Shown: in pieces, positions 18,699 to 26,876 of the stretch
Layout of the letters: the number at the start of each line of letters is the position of its first letter
Position numbering within the stretch: position 1 is the stretch's first letter
Assembly: GCF_000739375.1 (NCBI RefSeq)
Contig: NZ_CP006704.1
Span: 806,001-870,000 of the forward strand
DNA length: 64,000 nucleotides
DNA from: Comamonas testosteroni TK102
GTDB taxonomy: Bacteria; Pseudomonadota; Gammaproteobacteria; Burkholderiales; Burkholderiaceae_C
Direction: 5' to 3'
Notes under the pieces: model-generated
The model's input: the letters and a program-made list of their open reading frames with translations, nothing else
Databases searched by the model: none
Told to the model about the DNA's origin: nothing
Program-made: the position numbers and the translations under genes

Positions 18699-18815
18699 GA
18701 AAGCCGGTCTCCGATGTTGTCTGGATTTGGGGAGAAAGCTGCCGTGACGCAGCGGATGCGGCACGGGTAGGTTAGGCGCGCGGCCAGGCAGGCCGCGAAG
18801 CGGCTCAGGGCCTGA

Positions 18816-19553
18816 TCAGACCGAGGCCACGCCGACGGTCATGCCGCCGCAGACATAGAGCACCTGTCCGGTCACAAAGCCGCTGCGCTCGTCGAGCATG
18901 TAGGACACGGCATGGGCCACGTCTTCGGGCGTGCCCACGCGCTTGACGGGTACGGACTGGATGATCTTCTGCGTGCGCGGTGCATCGGGCGGGTTGGCCT
19001 TGTCGAACAGCTCGGTGCGGATGGGGCCGGGGCCTATGGCGTTGGCCGTGATGCCCCACTGTCCCAGCTCCAGCGCCCAGACGCGCGTCATGCCGATCAG
19101 GCCGGCCTTGGTGGCAGCGTAGGCGGTGCGCAGGTCCTTGCCCAGCGCGGCGCGCGAGGACATGTTGACGATGCGCCCGAAGCCCGCCTCCTTCATGCCG
19201 GGCAGCAGGGCCTGCATGCACTGGAAGGCGCAGCGCAGGTTCAGCGAGACGGCTAGATCGAACTCGGCCAGGGTCTGGGATGCGGCGTCATTGGGAACGA
19301 CCACGCCGACGTTGTTGACCAGGCGCGTGATGGGGCCGCCTTCCAGGGCCAGACGCAGCGCGCGAGCCGTGTCCTCGGCATTGCTGAGGTCGGCCTGGAT
19401 GCCGCCCGGAACGTGATCGACCACGCGGTCGATGATGATGGGCTCGTAGCCGTCGGCACGGCAGCGCTCGGCGGCGGCAGCACCGATGCCGGCACCGCCG
19501 CCGGTGATCAGCACGCGGGGACGGACGGGAAGGGAAGCGTTCAGGGAAGACAT
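18816..19553 (-). CDS. SDR-family oxidoreductase
   Basis: A 245-residue classical short-chain dehydrogenase/reductase. It has the cofactor loop TGGGAGIGAA near residue 17, LVNNVGVV, the active-site Ser in VNMSSRAALG, and the YAATK catalytic pair about 13 residues later. Asp in IIDRVVD after strand 2 suggests preference for NAD(H). The C-terminal GQVLYVCGGMTVG is typical. Its substrate is not evident; it sits between a YciI-like gene and the atoE-type transporter within the beta-ketoadipate cluster, suggesting oxidation or reduction of a ring-cleavage-derived or peripheral substrate. Confidence 0.85.
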   Translation of the reverse strand: MSSLNASLPVRPRVLITGGGAGIGAAAAERCRADGYEPIIIDRVVDHVPGGIQADLSNAEDTARALRLALEGGPITRLVNNVGVVVPNDAASQTLAEFDLAVSLNLRCAFQCMQALLPGMKEAGFGRIVNMSSRAALGKDLRTAYAATKAGLIGMTRVWALELGQWGITANAIGPGPIRTELFDKANPPDAPRTQKIIQSVPVKRVGTPEDVAHAVSYMLDERSGFVTGQVLYVCGGMTVGVASV

Positions 19554-19605
19554 GGCAATACTTTCGGACGGAATGCGGGGAAAGGGCTGGGCTGCCGGGC
19601 GGGAG

Positions 19606-19914
19606 CTAGGCCGCCGCAGGCAGGTGGCTGGCGCCGGCCACATAGGCTTTGCGCCAGCGGGTGATGGACACGCGCTCGAACAGGCCGGCGGTGAAGAAGG
19701 GGTCGGACTCTATGAAGGACTGGGCTGCTTCGCGCGTGTCCAGTTCCACCACGTACAGGCCGCCGCCGAGGTCGCTGCCGTCGTCGGCCAGCTTGGCGCC
19801 GCAGGCCAGCAGCAGGTGCTTGTGGGTGTCCAGGAAGCCCAGGTGCGCGGGGCGATGGGCCTGGCGCACGGCCTGGTGACCGGGCTTGTCGAAGGTTTCG
19901 ATGATGAAGGGCAT
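19606..19914 (-). CDS. YciI-like protein
   Basis: A 102-residue protein of the YciI family, a dimeric alpha+beta barrel fold related to CatC. It shows MPFIIETFDKPGH, RPAHLGFLDTHKHLLLACG, and GGGLYVVELDTREAAQSFIESDPFFTAGLF divided by the usual loop. The invariant His-Asp of YciI is represented by Arg-Pro-Ala-His plus Ser-Asp-Pro-Phe. Members include the chlorohydroxyquinol-type dehalogenase TftG, so a lyase or isomerase role on a lactone or enol intermediate is possible. It lies 19 bp after the cyclase-family gene. Confidence 0.83.
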   Translation of the reverse strand: MPFIIETFDKPGHQAVRQAHRPAHLGFLDTHKHLLLACGAKLADDGSDLGGGLYVVELDTREAAQSFIESDPFFTAGLFERVSITRWRKAYVAGASHLPAAA

Positions 19915-19933
19915 AGAGGCTCCGGTGTTGGGC

Positions 19934-20995
19934 TCAGACCGTGGCAACAGGCGTGACCGGCGAGGCGATGGCGCCCGGCAGGTTCAGCGGCGGTGCCGTG
20001 AGCAGGAAGCGGTGGCGACCGTGCTCGCGCAGCCAGTGCGCCAGCGGCGTCAGGTGCCACAACTCGCCCAGGTGCACGCCCAGCTTGAACAGGCAATGCT
20101 CGTGCAGGGGCAGGGCCGCGCAGCAGGCAGCGCCGGGGCGCGCCGGGAAGGCCTCGACCGCGTAGTTGTCGGTGGCGATGACGGCGATCTGGCTGTCGGT
20201 GATCCACTGCAGCAGGCGCGCATCGCGCCCGTCGAGCACGGCGCAGGCGTGTTCCAGCACCTCGGGGTCGGGGTTTTTGTGCATGTCCAGTACCCGTTGG
20301 GCAAAACCGGTGTGCAGGCACAGCATGTCGCCGGGTTCGATCTGCACCCCGTCGGCGGCGATGACCTGCATCAGCTGCTCGTAGCCGACCACGGTGCGCG
20401 CGTCACCGAAATGGGCACGCAGATCCACCATCACCCCGCGGCCCTGCACGCCGTTGCGGGCCATGCCTTCGATGCCCAGGGCCTTGGCGCAGCTGGTGCT
20501 GGCGCTGTCGTCCAGGCGCGCGGGAATGCCGGTGCCGCTTACGTCGGCCGGGCCCACGATGTCGATACCCGCGGCAAAGCCGTTGTAGTACAGCGGCTCG
20601 GGCAGGCCGTCGCCGTTGGCATCGAACAGGGCACCCACGTGGGCCAGGCCGTCCCACTGCGTGGAGTACTGCAGCGACAGGATGACCATGTCGTCCGAGA
20701 GTACGTCGGTGCGGCCCGGTTCCAGCTCCTGCAGCAGGCAGTTGAAATTGACGCGGCCCTTGCGCTGCAGCGGACGCAGCACCGGGGGCTTGCGGTTGGG
20801 ATTGAGGGCGCTGCCGCCCGGATAGTCCAGGGGCAGGCTCAGCGCAAAGCGCTGGCCGGTCTGCACTTCGGCCACGCCTTGGCGGACTTTCTCGGGGCTC
20901 AGCAGGTTCAGGCGGCCAAGCTGGTCGTCTTCACCGAAATCGCCCCAGGTCGAGCCTTCGGGGCGGTGTCTCCAGCGGCGGGAGGGAGTGGGCAT
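19934..20995 (-). CDS. Cyclase-family hydrolase (PF04199, kynurenine formamidase-like)
   Basis: A 353-residue metal-dependent hydrolase-like protein. Its N-terminus reads GSTWGDFGEDDQLGRLN, followed by RFALSLPLDYPGG, SLQYSTQWDGLAHVG, and later IEPGDMLCLHTGF and AVIATDNYAVE with LPLHEHCLFKLGVHLGE. This is the QWDGLAH subclass of the cyclase family, not the shorter KynB form with HxGTHxD. Members hydrolyse cyclic amides, esters or lactones, so opening of a lactone in this pathway is a reasonable guess. The ATG at 20995 gives the family N-terminus; a longer open frame to 21550 overlaps the lactonase gene antiparallel frame and is rejected. Confidence 0.85.
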   Translation of the reverse strand: MPTPSRRWRHRPEGSTWGDFGEDDQLGRLNLLSPEKVRQGVAEVQTGQRFALSLPLDYPGGSALNPNRKPPVLRPLQRKGRVNFNCLLQELEPGRTDVLSDDMVILSLQYSTQWDGLAHVGALFDANGDGLPEPLYYNGFAAGIDIVGPADVSGTGIPARLDDSASTSCAKALGIEGMARNGVQGRGVMVDLRAHFGDARTVVGYEQLMQVIAADGVQIEPGDMLCLHTGFAQRVLDMHKNPDPEVLEHACAVLDGRDARLLQWITDSQIAVIATDNYAVEAFPARPGAACCAALPLHEHCLFKLGVHLGELWHLTPLAHWLREHGRHRFLLTAPPLNLPGAIASPVTPVATV

Positions 20996-21063
20996 GGCGG
21001 TCTCCGTATCACAGGCCGTGGCGGCCGCTGCCGGATGCGGGCAGCCGGTCGTCGCGGCGTCGG

Positions 21064-21861
21064 TCAGTGCTGGCGTGCAAAGCCGGCAAGGGCTTGTTCG
21101 AAGGCCTGGGGCGCCTCCAGGTTGGACAGGTGCGAGGCTTGCAGCTCGACCAGCCGCGAGCCCGCGATGGCGGCCTGCATGGCCTGGGCATCGGCCACCG
21201 TGGTCACGGGGTCGTGGGCGCCGGCCAGCAGCAGCGTGGGCGTGGCGATGGCGGCAATCGCAGCGCGCAGGTCTTCGCGGGCCAGTGCTTCGCAGCAGCT
21301 GGCATAGCCTTCGGGCGCGATGCCGGCGATCCAGCCCTGGGCGCGCTGCACCACGGCGGGCTGGGCAGCCGCAAAGCCGGGCGTGAACCAGCGGCCGGGC
21401 GACGATTCGGCCAGGGCCTGCATGCCGGCTGCGCCGCTGGCGCGCACCTGGGCGGCTCGCTCCAGCCAGGCCGACTCCACGCCGATCCTGGCGGCGCTGT
21501 TGGCCACGGTGAGGCTGCGCAGGCGCTGGTCGGCATTGACACCCAGCCACAGACCGGTCAGGCCGCCCATGGAGATGCCGCAGAAATGCGCCTGCTGCAC
21601 CTGCAGCGCGTCGAGGATGGCCAGCACATCGCGGCCCAGCTGGTCAAAGCTGTAGGGGCCGTCGTTGCAGACGCTGGCGCCATGCCCGCGCGTGTCGTAG
21701 CGCAGTACGCGAAATTCGCTGCGGAGGGCGGCTGCCTGTGCATCCCACATCTCCAGCGTGGTGCCCAGGGAGTTGGACAGCACGAGCATGGGGGCGTCGG
21801 CAGGGCCTTGCAGATCAATGCGGAAATCGCCGGTGGCGGTGGAGAGTAGGGAGGTGGTCAT
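21064..21861 (-). CDS. pcaD: 3-oxoadipate enol-lactonase-like alpha/beta hydrolase
   Basis: A 265-residue alpha/beta hydrolase of the PcaD family, which hydrolyses 3-oxoadipate enol-lactone to 3-oxoadipate. Typical parts are LVLSNSLGTTLEMWDAQ (oxyanion region), YDTRGHGAS, the nucleophile elbow CGISMGGLTG, the late Asp in LLAGAHDPVT and the catalytic His in QASHLSNLE. It lies directly between the cyclase-family gene and a Bug receptor and completes the lower pathway with pcaIJF and catC. Confidence 0.9.
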   Translation of the reverse strand: MTTSLLSTATGDFRIDLQGPADAPMLVLSNSLGTTLEMWDAQAAALRSEFRVLRYDTRGHGASVCNDGPYSFDQLGRDVLAILDALQVQQAHFCGISMGGLTGLWLGVNADQRLRSLTVANSAARIGVESAWLERAAQVRASGAAGMQALAESSPGRWFTPGFAAAQPAVVQRAQGWIAGIAPEGYASCCEALAREDLRAAIAAIATPTLLLAGAHDPVTTVADAQAMQAAIAGSRLVELQASHLSNLEAPQAFEQALAGFARQH

Positions 21862-21939
21862 ACAGGCTTGCAGACGATGCGTGAAGTAGAGCGCGCAGCA
21901 GCGCATGAAACTGGCGTGGACCAAGCCAGGGACAGCCAG

Positions 21940-22043
21940 CAAGGGCCGTCCCGCAGCGGGGGCTGCCCCAGCGAGGCTGTCGTCCCCCTCCCGAAGGAGA
22001 GGGCGCCGTGCCACGGGGGAAGCCGCGCAGCGGCTCAGGGGGT
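21940..22043. repeat. GC-rich intergenic repeat element
   Basis: This stretch contains nested inverted motifs: CCGCAGCGGGGGCTGCCCC, CCCCCTCCCGAAGGAGAGGG and GCCGCGCAGCGGC. A fragment resembling its right end (GCGAAGCGGCTCAGGG) recurs at about 18795-18810 after the atoE gene. I recall elements of this composition scattered between genes of Comamonadaceae, but copy number cannot be judged from this window. It separates the pcaD-like gene from the Bug receptor gene. Confidence 0.5.
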
Positions 22044-22053
22044 GTGTTGGATC

Positions 22054-23049
22054 TCAGACGCTGGCGCCGGAGTCCTTGACGACCTTGCCCCACTTCTTGG
22101 TTTCGGCGTCGATGAACTTGGCAAAGCCGTCCTGGGTGTCGATCACGACTTCGCCGCCCTGGTCGTTGATCTTCTTGATCACGGCGGGGTCCTTGAGCAC
22201 CTTGGCGATGGCGGCATGCAGTTTTTGCTGGATGTCGGCCGGTGTCTTGGCCGGCACGAAGAGACCGAACCAGGAGGTTGCCTCGTAGCCGGGCACGCCG
22301 GCTTCGGCCACGGTGGGCACATCGGGCAGCTCGGGCGAGCGCTTGGCCGTGGTCACGGCGATGGGGCGCAGCTTGCCCGAGCGCACATGCTGGATGGCCG
22401 AGGGCATGTTGTCGAACATGATGGCGATCTGGTTGCCCAGCAGGTCGGTGATGGCCGGCGCGCTGCCCTTGTAGGGCACATGCACCATGTCCAGACGGGT
22501 CATGGACTTGAACAGCTCGCCCGACAGATGGATGGAGCTGCCCGAGCCCGAGGAGCCGAAGTTCAGCTTGCCGGGATTGGCCTTGGCATAGGCCATCATT
22601 TCCTTGACCGTCTTGAAGGGCTGGCTGGGGTGGGCGACCAGCAGATTGGGCACGTTGGCAACCCGGGTCAGAGGGGCGAAGTCCTTGACCGGGTCGAAGG
22701 GCATCTTCTTGTACAGGGCTTCGTTGATGGCGTGCGTGCCCACCGTGCCCATGAACAGGGTGTAGCCGTCGCCGGCTGCGCGTGCAGCGGCCTGACCGCC
22801 GATATTGCCGCCTGCGCCGGGACGGTTGTCGATGATGATGCTCTGGCCCAGTTCGGTGTTCAGTGCCTGACCCACCACGCGCGCCAGGATGTCGGTCGTG
22901 CCGCCGGCCGAGAAGGGCACGATCATGGTGATGGGCTTGTTGGGATAGGGCGTCTGGGCCATGGCGGGAGCGGTGCCCAGAGCGAACAGGGCGGTTGCTG
23001 CCAGGGTCTGCAGGCTGCGGCGGCGAGACAGGGAAAGGGAATTGGACAT
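22054..23049 (-). CDS. Tripartite tricarboxylate transporter-type periplasmic receptor (Bug family)
   Basis: A 331-residue periplasmic solute receptor. The signal peptide carries SRRRSLQTLAATALFALG and ends AMAQ. Mature protein shows YPNKPITMIVPFSAGGTTDILAR, IIDNRPGAGGNIGG and AAGDGYTLFMGTVGTHAIN, diagnostic of TctC/Bug receptors, which expanded strongly in Betaproteobacteria. No TctA/TctB membrane subunits are adjacent, so it is an orphan receptor, probably for an aromatic or organic acid related to the surrounding pathway. GGAGAC precedes the ATG. Confidence 0.92.
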   Translation of the reverse strand: MSNSLSLSRRRSLQTLAATALFALGTAPAMAQTPYPNKPITMIVPFSAGGTTDILARVVGQALNTELGQSIIIDNRPGAGGNIGGQAAARAAGDGYTLFMGTVGTHAINEALYKKMPFDPVKDFAPLTRVANVPNLLVAHPSQPFKTVKEMMAYAKANPGKLNFGSSGSGSSIHLSGELFKSMTRLDMVHVPYKGSAPAITDLLGNQIAIMFDNMPSAIQHVRSGKLRPIAVTTAKRSPELPDVPTVAEAGVPGYEATSWFGLFVPAKTPADIQQKLHAAIAKVLKDPAVIKKINDQGGEVVIDTQDGFAKFIDAETKKWGKVVKDSGASV

Positions 23050-23215
23050 CTGGGTCTCCGGAAAAAGGCAAGACACCGCCGGCCAGTGGCCGGGGCGCGG
23101 GCTGCCGCGGTGGCGCAGCTCCGAAAAGAGCTGCACTCCAGCGGTCGTTGTTTTGGTGTGAGAGGCAGGGGTGCGGCAGCAGGCCGGGCTTGGCCGGTCC
23201 CTGTCGCAGTCGGGA

Positions 23216-24427
23216 TCAGACGCGTTCGAGCACCACGGCAATGCCCTGGCCCACGCCGATGCACATGGTGCACAGCGCGTATCGGCCGCCCAGGGTATGG
23301 AGCTGGTTCACGGCCGTGGTGGCCAGGCGGGCGCCCGATGCGCCCAGGGGGTGACCCAGAGCGATTGCGCCGCCCCACTGGTTGACGCGGCGGTCGTCAT
23401 CGGCAATGCCCAGATCGCGCAGCACGGCCAGGCCTTGTGCGGCAAAGGCCTCGTTGAGCTCGATGACATCCATCTGGTCAAGAGTCAGGCCGGTCTGGGC
23501 CAGCACCTTGCGCACTGCGGGAGCGGGGCCGAAGCCCATGATGCGTGGCGCGACGCCGGCCACGGCCATGCCGACCACGCGGGCGCGCGGCACCAGACCA
23601 TACTGGCTGGCCGCTTCCTCGTTGGCCAGCAGCAGGGCGCAGGCACCGTCGTTGACGCCGCTGGCGTTGCCAGCCGTGACCGTGCCATCGGGGCGTACCA
23701 CGCCCTTGAGCTTGGCCAGTGCCTCTATGGTGGTGGCGCGGGGGTGCTCGTCCTGGCTCACGACGATGGGGTCACCCTTCTTCTGGGCGATGGATACGGG
23801 CACGATCTCGCGTGCCAGATGGCCGGCAGCAATCGCGGCCGCTGCCTTTTCCTGGCTGGCCAGGGCCATGCGGTCCTGGGCTTCGCGTTCGATCCTGAAG
23901 TCGTCGGCCACGTTTTCGGCAGTCTCGGGCATGGAGTCCACGCCGAACTGGGCTTTCATCAACTTGTTGACGAAGCGCCAGCCGATGGTGGTGTCGTAGA
24001 CGGCATTGTTGCGGCTGAAGGCGGACTCGGCCTTGGGCATGACGAAGGGCGCGCGGCTCATGCTTTCCACGCCGCCGGCAATCATCAGGCGGGCTTCGCC
24101 GGACTTGATGGCACGCGCGGCCGTGCCGACAGCGTCCAGGCCCGAGCCGCACAGGCGGTTGATGGTGGCGCCGGGCACATCGATGGGCAGGCCAGCCAGC
24201 AACGCCGACATACGGGCCACGTTGCGGTTGTCCTCGCCTGCCTGGTTGGCACAGCCATAGAGCACATCGGCCACGGCAGTCCAGTCCACATTGGGGTTGC
24301 GCTGCATCAGCGCCTTGATGGGCAGGGCGCCCAGATCATCGGTGCGCACGCTCGACAGCGCGCCGCCGTAGCGACCGAAGGGGGTGCGGATGGCGTCGCA
24401 GATAAAGGCTTGGTTCTGGTTGCTCAT
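23216..24427 (-). CDS. pcaF: 3-oxoadipyl-CoA thiolase
   Basis: A 403-residue thiolase that cleaves 3-oxoadipyl-CoA to succinyl-CoA and acetyl-CoA. It opens with AFICDAIRTPFGRYGGALS, the PcaF-type N-terminus. The nucleophilic Cys lies in NRLCGSGLDAV near residue 90, IAGGVESMSRAPFVM and NEAFAAQ follow, then GGAIALGHPLGASGARL with the catalytic His, and the second Cys in CTMCIGVGQG. It follows pcaIJ in the same direction, so the three final steps of the beta-ketoadipate pathway are co-located. Confidence 0.95.
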   Translation of the reverse strand: MSNQNQAFICDAIRTPFGRYGGALSSVRTDDLGALPIKALMQRNPNVDWTAVADVLYGCANQAGEDNRNVARMSALLAGLPIDVPGATINRLCGSGLDAVGTAARAIKSGEARLMIAGGVESMSRAPFVMPKAESAFSRNNAVYDTTIGWRFVNKLMKAQFGVDSMPETAENVADDFRIEREAQDRMALASQEKAAAAIAAGHLAREIVPVSIAQKKGDPIVVSQDEHPRATTIEALAKLKGVVRPDGTVTAGNASGVNDGACALLLANEEAASQYGLVPRARVVGMAVAGVAPRIMGFGPAPAVRKVLAQTGLTLDQMDVIELNEAFAAQGLAVLRDLGIADDDRRVNQWGGAIALGHPLGASGARLATTAVNQLHTLGGRYALCTMCIGVGQGIAVVLERV

Positions 24428-24483
24428 GGCATGTCTCCGTTATGAAAATTGAGCTTCTGGTGCAGGCTGGATGGGCCTGAAGT

Positions 24484-25125
24484 TCAGGCCGCGATGGGCA
24501 GGCCCACGATGCGTTCAAGTTCGGCGTGCTCCAGGCCTTCGACCTTGTCGATCAGTCGCAGCCCCTCGGGTGTGCATGCCAGGGTGCACAGATCGGTATA
24601 GATGCGCTTGACGCAGCCCAGGCCGGTCAGCGGGTAGCTGCACTGGGCCACGACCTTGCTCTCTCCCTTTTTGGTGAGCAGATCCATCATCACCCAGGTC
24701 TGCTTGGCGCCAATGGCCAGGTCCATGGCTCCGCCCACGGCGGGAATGGCGCCGGGCTCGCCGGTGCTCCAGTTGGCCAGGTCGCCCGTGGCCGAAACCT
24801 GGAAGGCTCCGAGCACGCAGATGTCCAGGTGGCCTCCGCGCATCATGGCGAAGCTGTCGGCATGGTGGAAATAGCTGCCGCCGGGCAGCAGGGTCACGGG
24901 CTGTTTGCCGGCATTGGTCAGGTCGTAGTCTTCGGAGCCGGCCGCCGGTGCCGGGCCCATGCCCAGAATGCCGTTCTCGCTTTGCAGCACGATTTCGCGT
25001 CCTGCGGGGATGTGGTTGGCCACCAGGGTGGGCTGGCCTATGCCCAGATTCACATAGGCACCGTCATGAATGTCCTGGGCCACGCGCAGGGCCAGTTCGT
25101 CCTTGCTTCGTTTTTGATAGCTCAC
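24484..25125 (-). CDS. pcaJ: 3-oxoadipate CoA-transferase subunit B
   Basis: A 213-residue beta subunit of a family I CoA-transferase that transfers CoA from succinyl-CoA to 3-oxoadipate. The catalytic Glu sits in LQSENGILGMGP, followed by PGGSYFHHADSFAMMRGGH and GAMDLAIGAKQTWV. It partners the adjacent pcaI product. Because AtoAD- and ScoAB-type transferases share these motifs, substrate is assigned from the neighbouring thiolase, lactonase and catC genes. Confidence 0.92.
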   Translation of the reverse strand: MSYQKRSKDELALRVAQDIHDGAYVNLGIGQPTLVANHIPAGREIVLQSENGILGMGPAPAAGSEDYDLTNAGKQPVTLLPGGSYFHHADSFAMMRGGHLDICVLGAFQVSATGDLANWSTGEPGAIPAVGGAMDLAIGAKQTWVMMDLLTKKGESKVVAQCSYPLTGLGCVKRIYTDLCTLACTPEGLRLIDKVEGLEHAELERIVGLPIAA

Positions 25126-25156
25126 GCTTGTATCTCCTTGCTGGACCTTGGCTGGC

Positions 25157-25858
25157 TCAGGCCGCCTTCTTGAAGCCGCCGGCCTGGGTGGCCACGCGCT
25201 CGATCTTCACCACCTGGCTCACATAGATGCCCGGGGTGACCACGGATTCGGGATCAAGCTGACCGAGTTCCACGATGTCATGCACGGTGGCCACGGTGAA
25301 CTTGGCGGCCGAGGCCATCACGGGGCCGAAGTTGCGCGCCGACATGCGGTAGGTCAGATTGCCCCAGCGGTCGCCTTTTTCTGCCTTGATCAGCGCCACA
25401 TCGCCATGGATCGGGTACTCCAGCACATAGTGCTTGCCGTTGATCTCGCGCGTTTCCTTGCCTTTGGCGAGTTCGGTGCCATAGGCCGTGGGGCAGAAGA
25501 AAGCACCTATGCCTGCGGCGGCAGCGCGCATGCGCTCGGCCAGATTGCCCTGGGCCACCAGTTCGAGCTCGATCTTGCCGCTGCGGTACAGCTCGTCGAA
25601 GACCCAGCTGTCCACCTGGCGCGGGAAGCTGCAGATGATCTTGCGTACCTGGCCGGTCTTGAGCAGGGCGGCCAGGCCGGTGTCGCCATTGCCGGCGTTG
25701 TTGTTGACCACGGTGAGCTCGCGTGCACCCTGGGCGATCAGGCCGTCGATCAGCTCGCCGGGGATGCCCGAGGTGCCGAAGCCGCCGATGAGCACGGTGG
25801 AGCCGTCTTGAATGCCGGACAGGGCCTGAGCGACCGAGTCGGCGATCTTGTTGATCAT
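25157..25858 (-). CDS. pcaI: 3-oxoadipate CoA-transferase subunit A
   Basis: A 233-residue alpha subunit of the CoA-transferase. It has the CoA-binding pattern LIGGFGTSGIPGELI near residue 28, VVNNNAGNGDTGLAALL, and a C-terminal region with VKIERVATQAGG. The ATG at 25858 follows GGAGACACC; the frame extends eight codons upstream without a better start. It is the first gene of the leftward operon and faces the IclR-type regulator across a repeat-containing promoter region of about 94 bp. Confidence 0.92.
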   Translation of the reverse strand: MINKIADSVAQALSGIQDGSTVLIGGFGTSGIPGELIDGLIAQGARELTVVNNNAGNGDTGLAALLKTGQVRKIICSFPRQVDSWVFDELYRSGKIELELVAQGNLAERMRAAAAGIGAFFCPTAYGTELAKGKETREINGKHYVLEYPIHGDVALIKAEKGDRWGNLTYRMSARNFGPVMASAAKFTVATVHDIVELGQLDPESVVTPGIYVSQVVKIERVATQAGGFKKAA

Positions 25859-25905
25859 GGGTGTCTCCAATTTTCTATACAAAGACTTGCGCTATTGGCG
25901 CTAAA

Positions 25906-25932
25906 ATGTTCGCATATAGAACATTTGTTCGC
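25906..25932. promoter_or_regulatory. Candidate IclR-family operator between pcaI and its regulator
   Basis: ATGTTC and GAACAT form an inverted repeat separated by seven bases (25906-25924), and the half-site TGTTCGC recurs in direct orientation 19 bp further (25907 and 25926). Three half-sites in this layout are reminiscent of PcaU/PobR-type operators in Acinetobacter. The site lies in the only divergent promoter of the catabolic cluster. Binding is inferred. Confidence 0.6.
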
Positions 25933-25952
25933 TAAAAGAATTGTAGGAAAGG

Positions 25953-26798
25953 ATGAGGAAAATGGAGACTGTAAAAACCACATCAGGGAAAACCCCTGGA
26001 GAAGCCGATGCGGCTCCGCTCAAGCCCGGCGACAGCTATGTGCAGTCCTTTGCCCGGGGGCTGGAAGTCATACGTTCGTTCAGTGCGAGGGCGCCGGAGC
26101 AGACGCTCAGCGAGGTGGCTGCCGCCACGGGTCTGACACGTGCCGGTGCCAGGCGCATCCTGCTGACGCTGCAGACGCTGGGCTATGTGCGCAGCGACGG
26201 AAAGTACTACGCACTCACTCCGCGCATCCTGGATCTGGGCTTTGCCTATCTGAGCTCCACGCCATTGTGGAATCTGGCTGAGCCGGCCATGGAGGCGCTG
26301 GTGGACGAGGTCAAGGAGTCATGCTCGGCCGCCGTTCTCGAAGGTCTGGACGTGGTCTATGTGCTGCGCGTGCACACACACAAGATCATGAGTACCAACC
26401 TGGGAGTGGGTTCGCGATTGCCTGCTTTCTGGACATCCATGGGCCGGGTGCTGCTGGCAGCGCTGCCCCCCGATGAACTGCGGGCGCTGATGGCCCGGCG
26501 CGAGCAGCGCGCCTTCACCCGCCACACGCTGACCGGCGACGACGCGTTGTATGCCGAGATTGCCCGCGTACGCGAGCAGGGCTGGGCCCTGCTCAATCAG
26601 GAGCTGGAGGAGGGCCTGATCTCGATTGCCGCTCCCATACGCAATGCGCGCGGCCAGACGGTGGCGGCGCTCAACATCAGTGGTCAGGCCAACCGCACCA
26701 GCGAGCAGATGATGCGCGAGCGGCTGCTGCCGCAACTGCTGGCTGCTACGCGCCACATCAGCCAGTTGCTGAGTGCTTCAGGCCGCATGCATCTGTGA
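25953..26798 (+). CDS. pcaR: IclR-family regulator of the beta-ketoadipate cluster (PcaR/PcaU-like)
   Basis: A 281-residue IclR regulator. The winged HTH (about residues 28-90) contains SFARGLEVIRSFSARAPEQT-type opening and AAATGLTRAGARRILLTLQTLGYV, and the effector domain follows with LGVGSRLPAFWTSMGRVLLAAL, LNQELEEGLISIAAPIRN and VAALNISGQANR. These match the PcaR/PcaU/PobR subgroup, which sense aromatic acids or beta-ketoadipate. It is divergent from pcaI. The start may be at 25953 or 25962; both have AGGA nearby. Confidence 0.9.
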   Translation: MRKMETVKTTSGKTPGEADAAPLKPGDSYVQSFARGLEVIRSFSARAPEQTLSEVAAATGLTRAGARRILLTLQTLGYVRSDGKYYALTPRILDLGFAYLSSTPLWNLAEPAMEALVDEVKESCSAAVLEGLDVVYVLRVHTHKIMSTNLGVGSRLPAFWTSMGRVLLAALPPDELRALMARREQRAFTRHTLTGDDALYAEIARVREQGWALLNQELEEGLISIAAPIRNARGQTVAALNISGQANRTSEQMMRERLLPQLLAATRHISQLLSASGRMHL

Positions 26799-26876
26799 TG
26801 AGGAGGCGTCGGCCCTGGCGCGACGCTTCATAATGACCGAAACGCCTTCCCTGTCGCCCCTGTCCAAGTCCGCTCC

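Noticed and set aside
19934..21550. A single 538-codon frame extending the cyclase gene upstream
   Set aside because: The extra N-terminal part lies across the pcaD-like gene in another frame and is Ala/Arg/Pro-rich shadow sequence; the cyclase family N-terminus begins at 20995.
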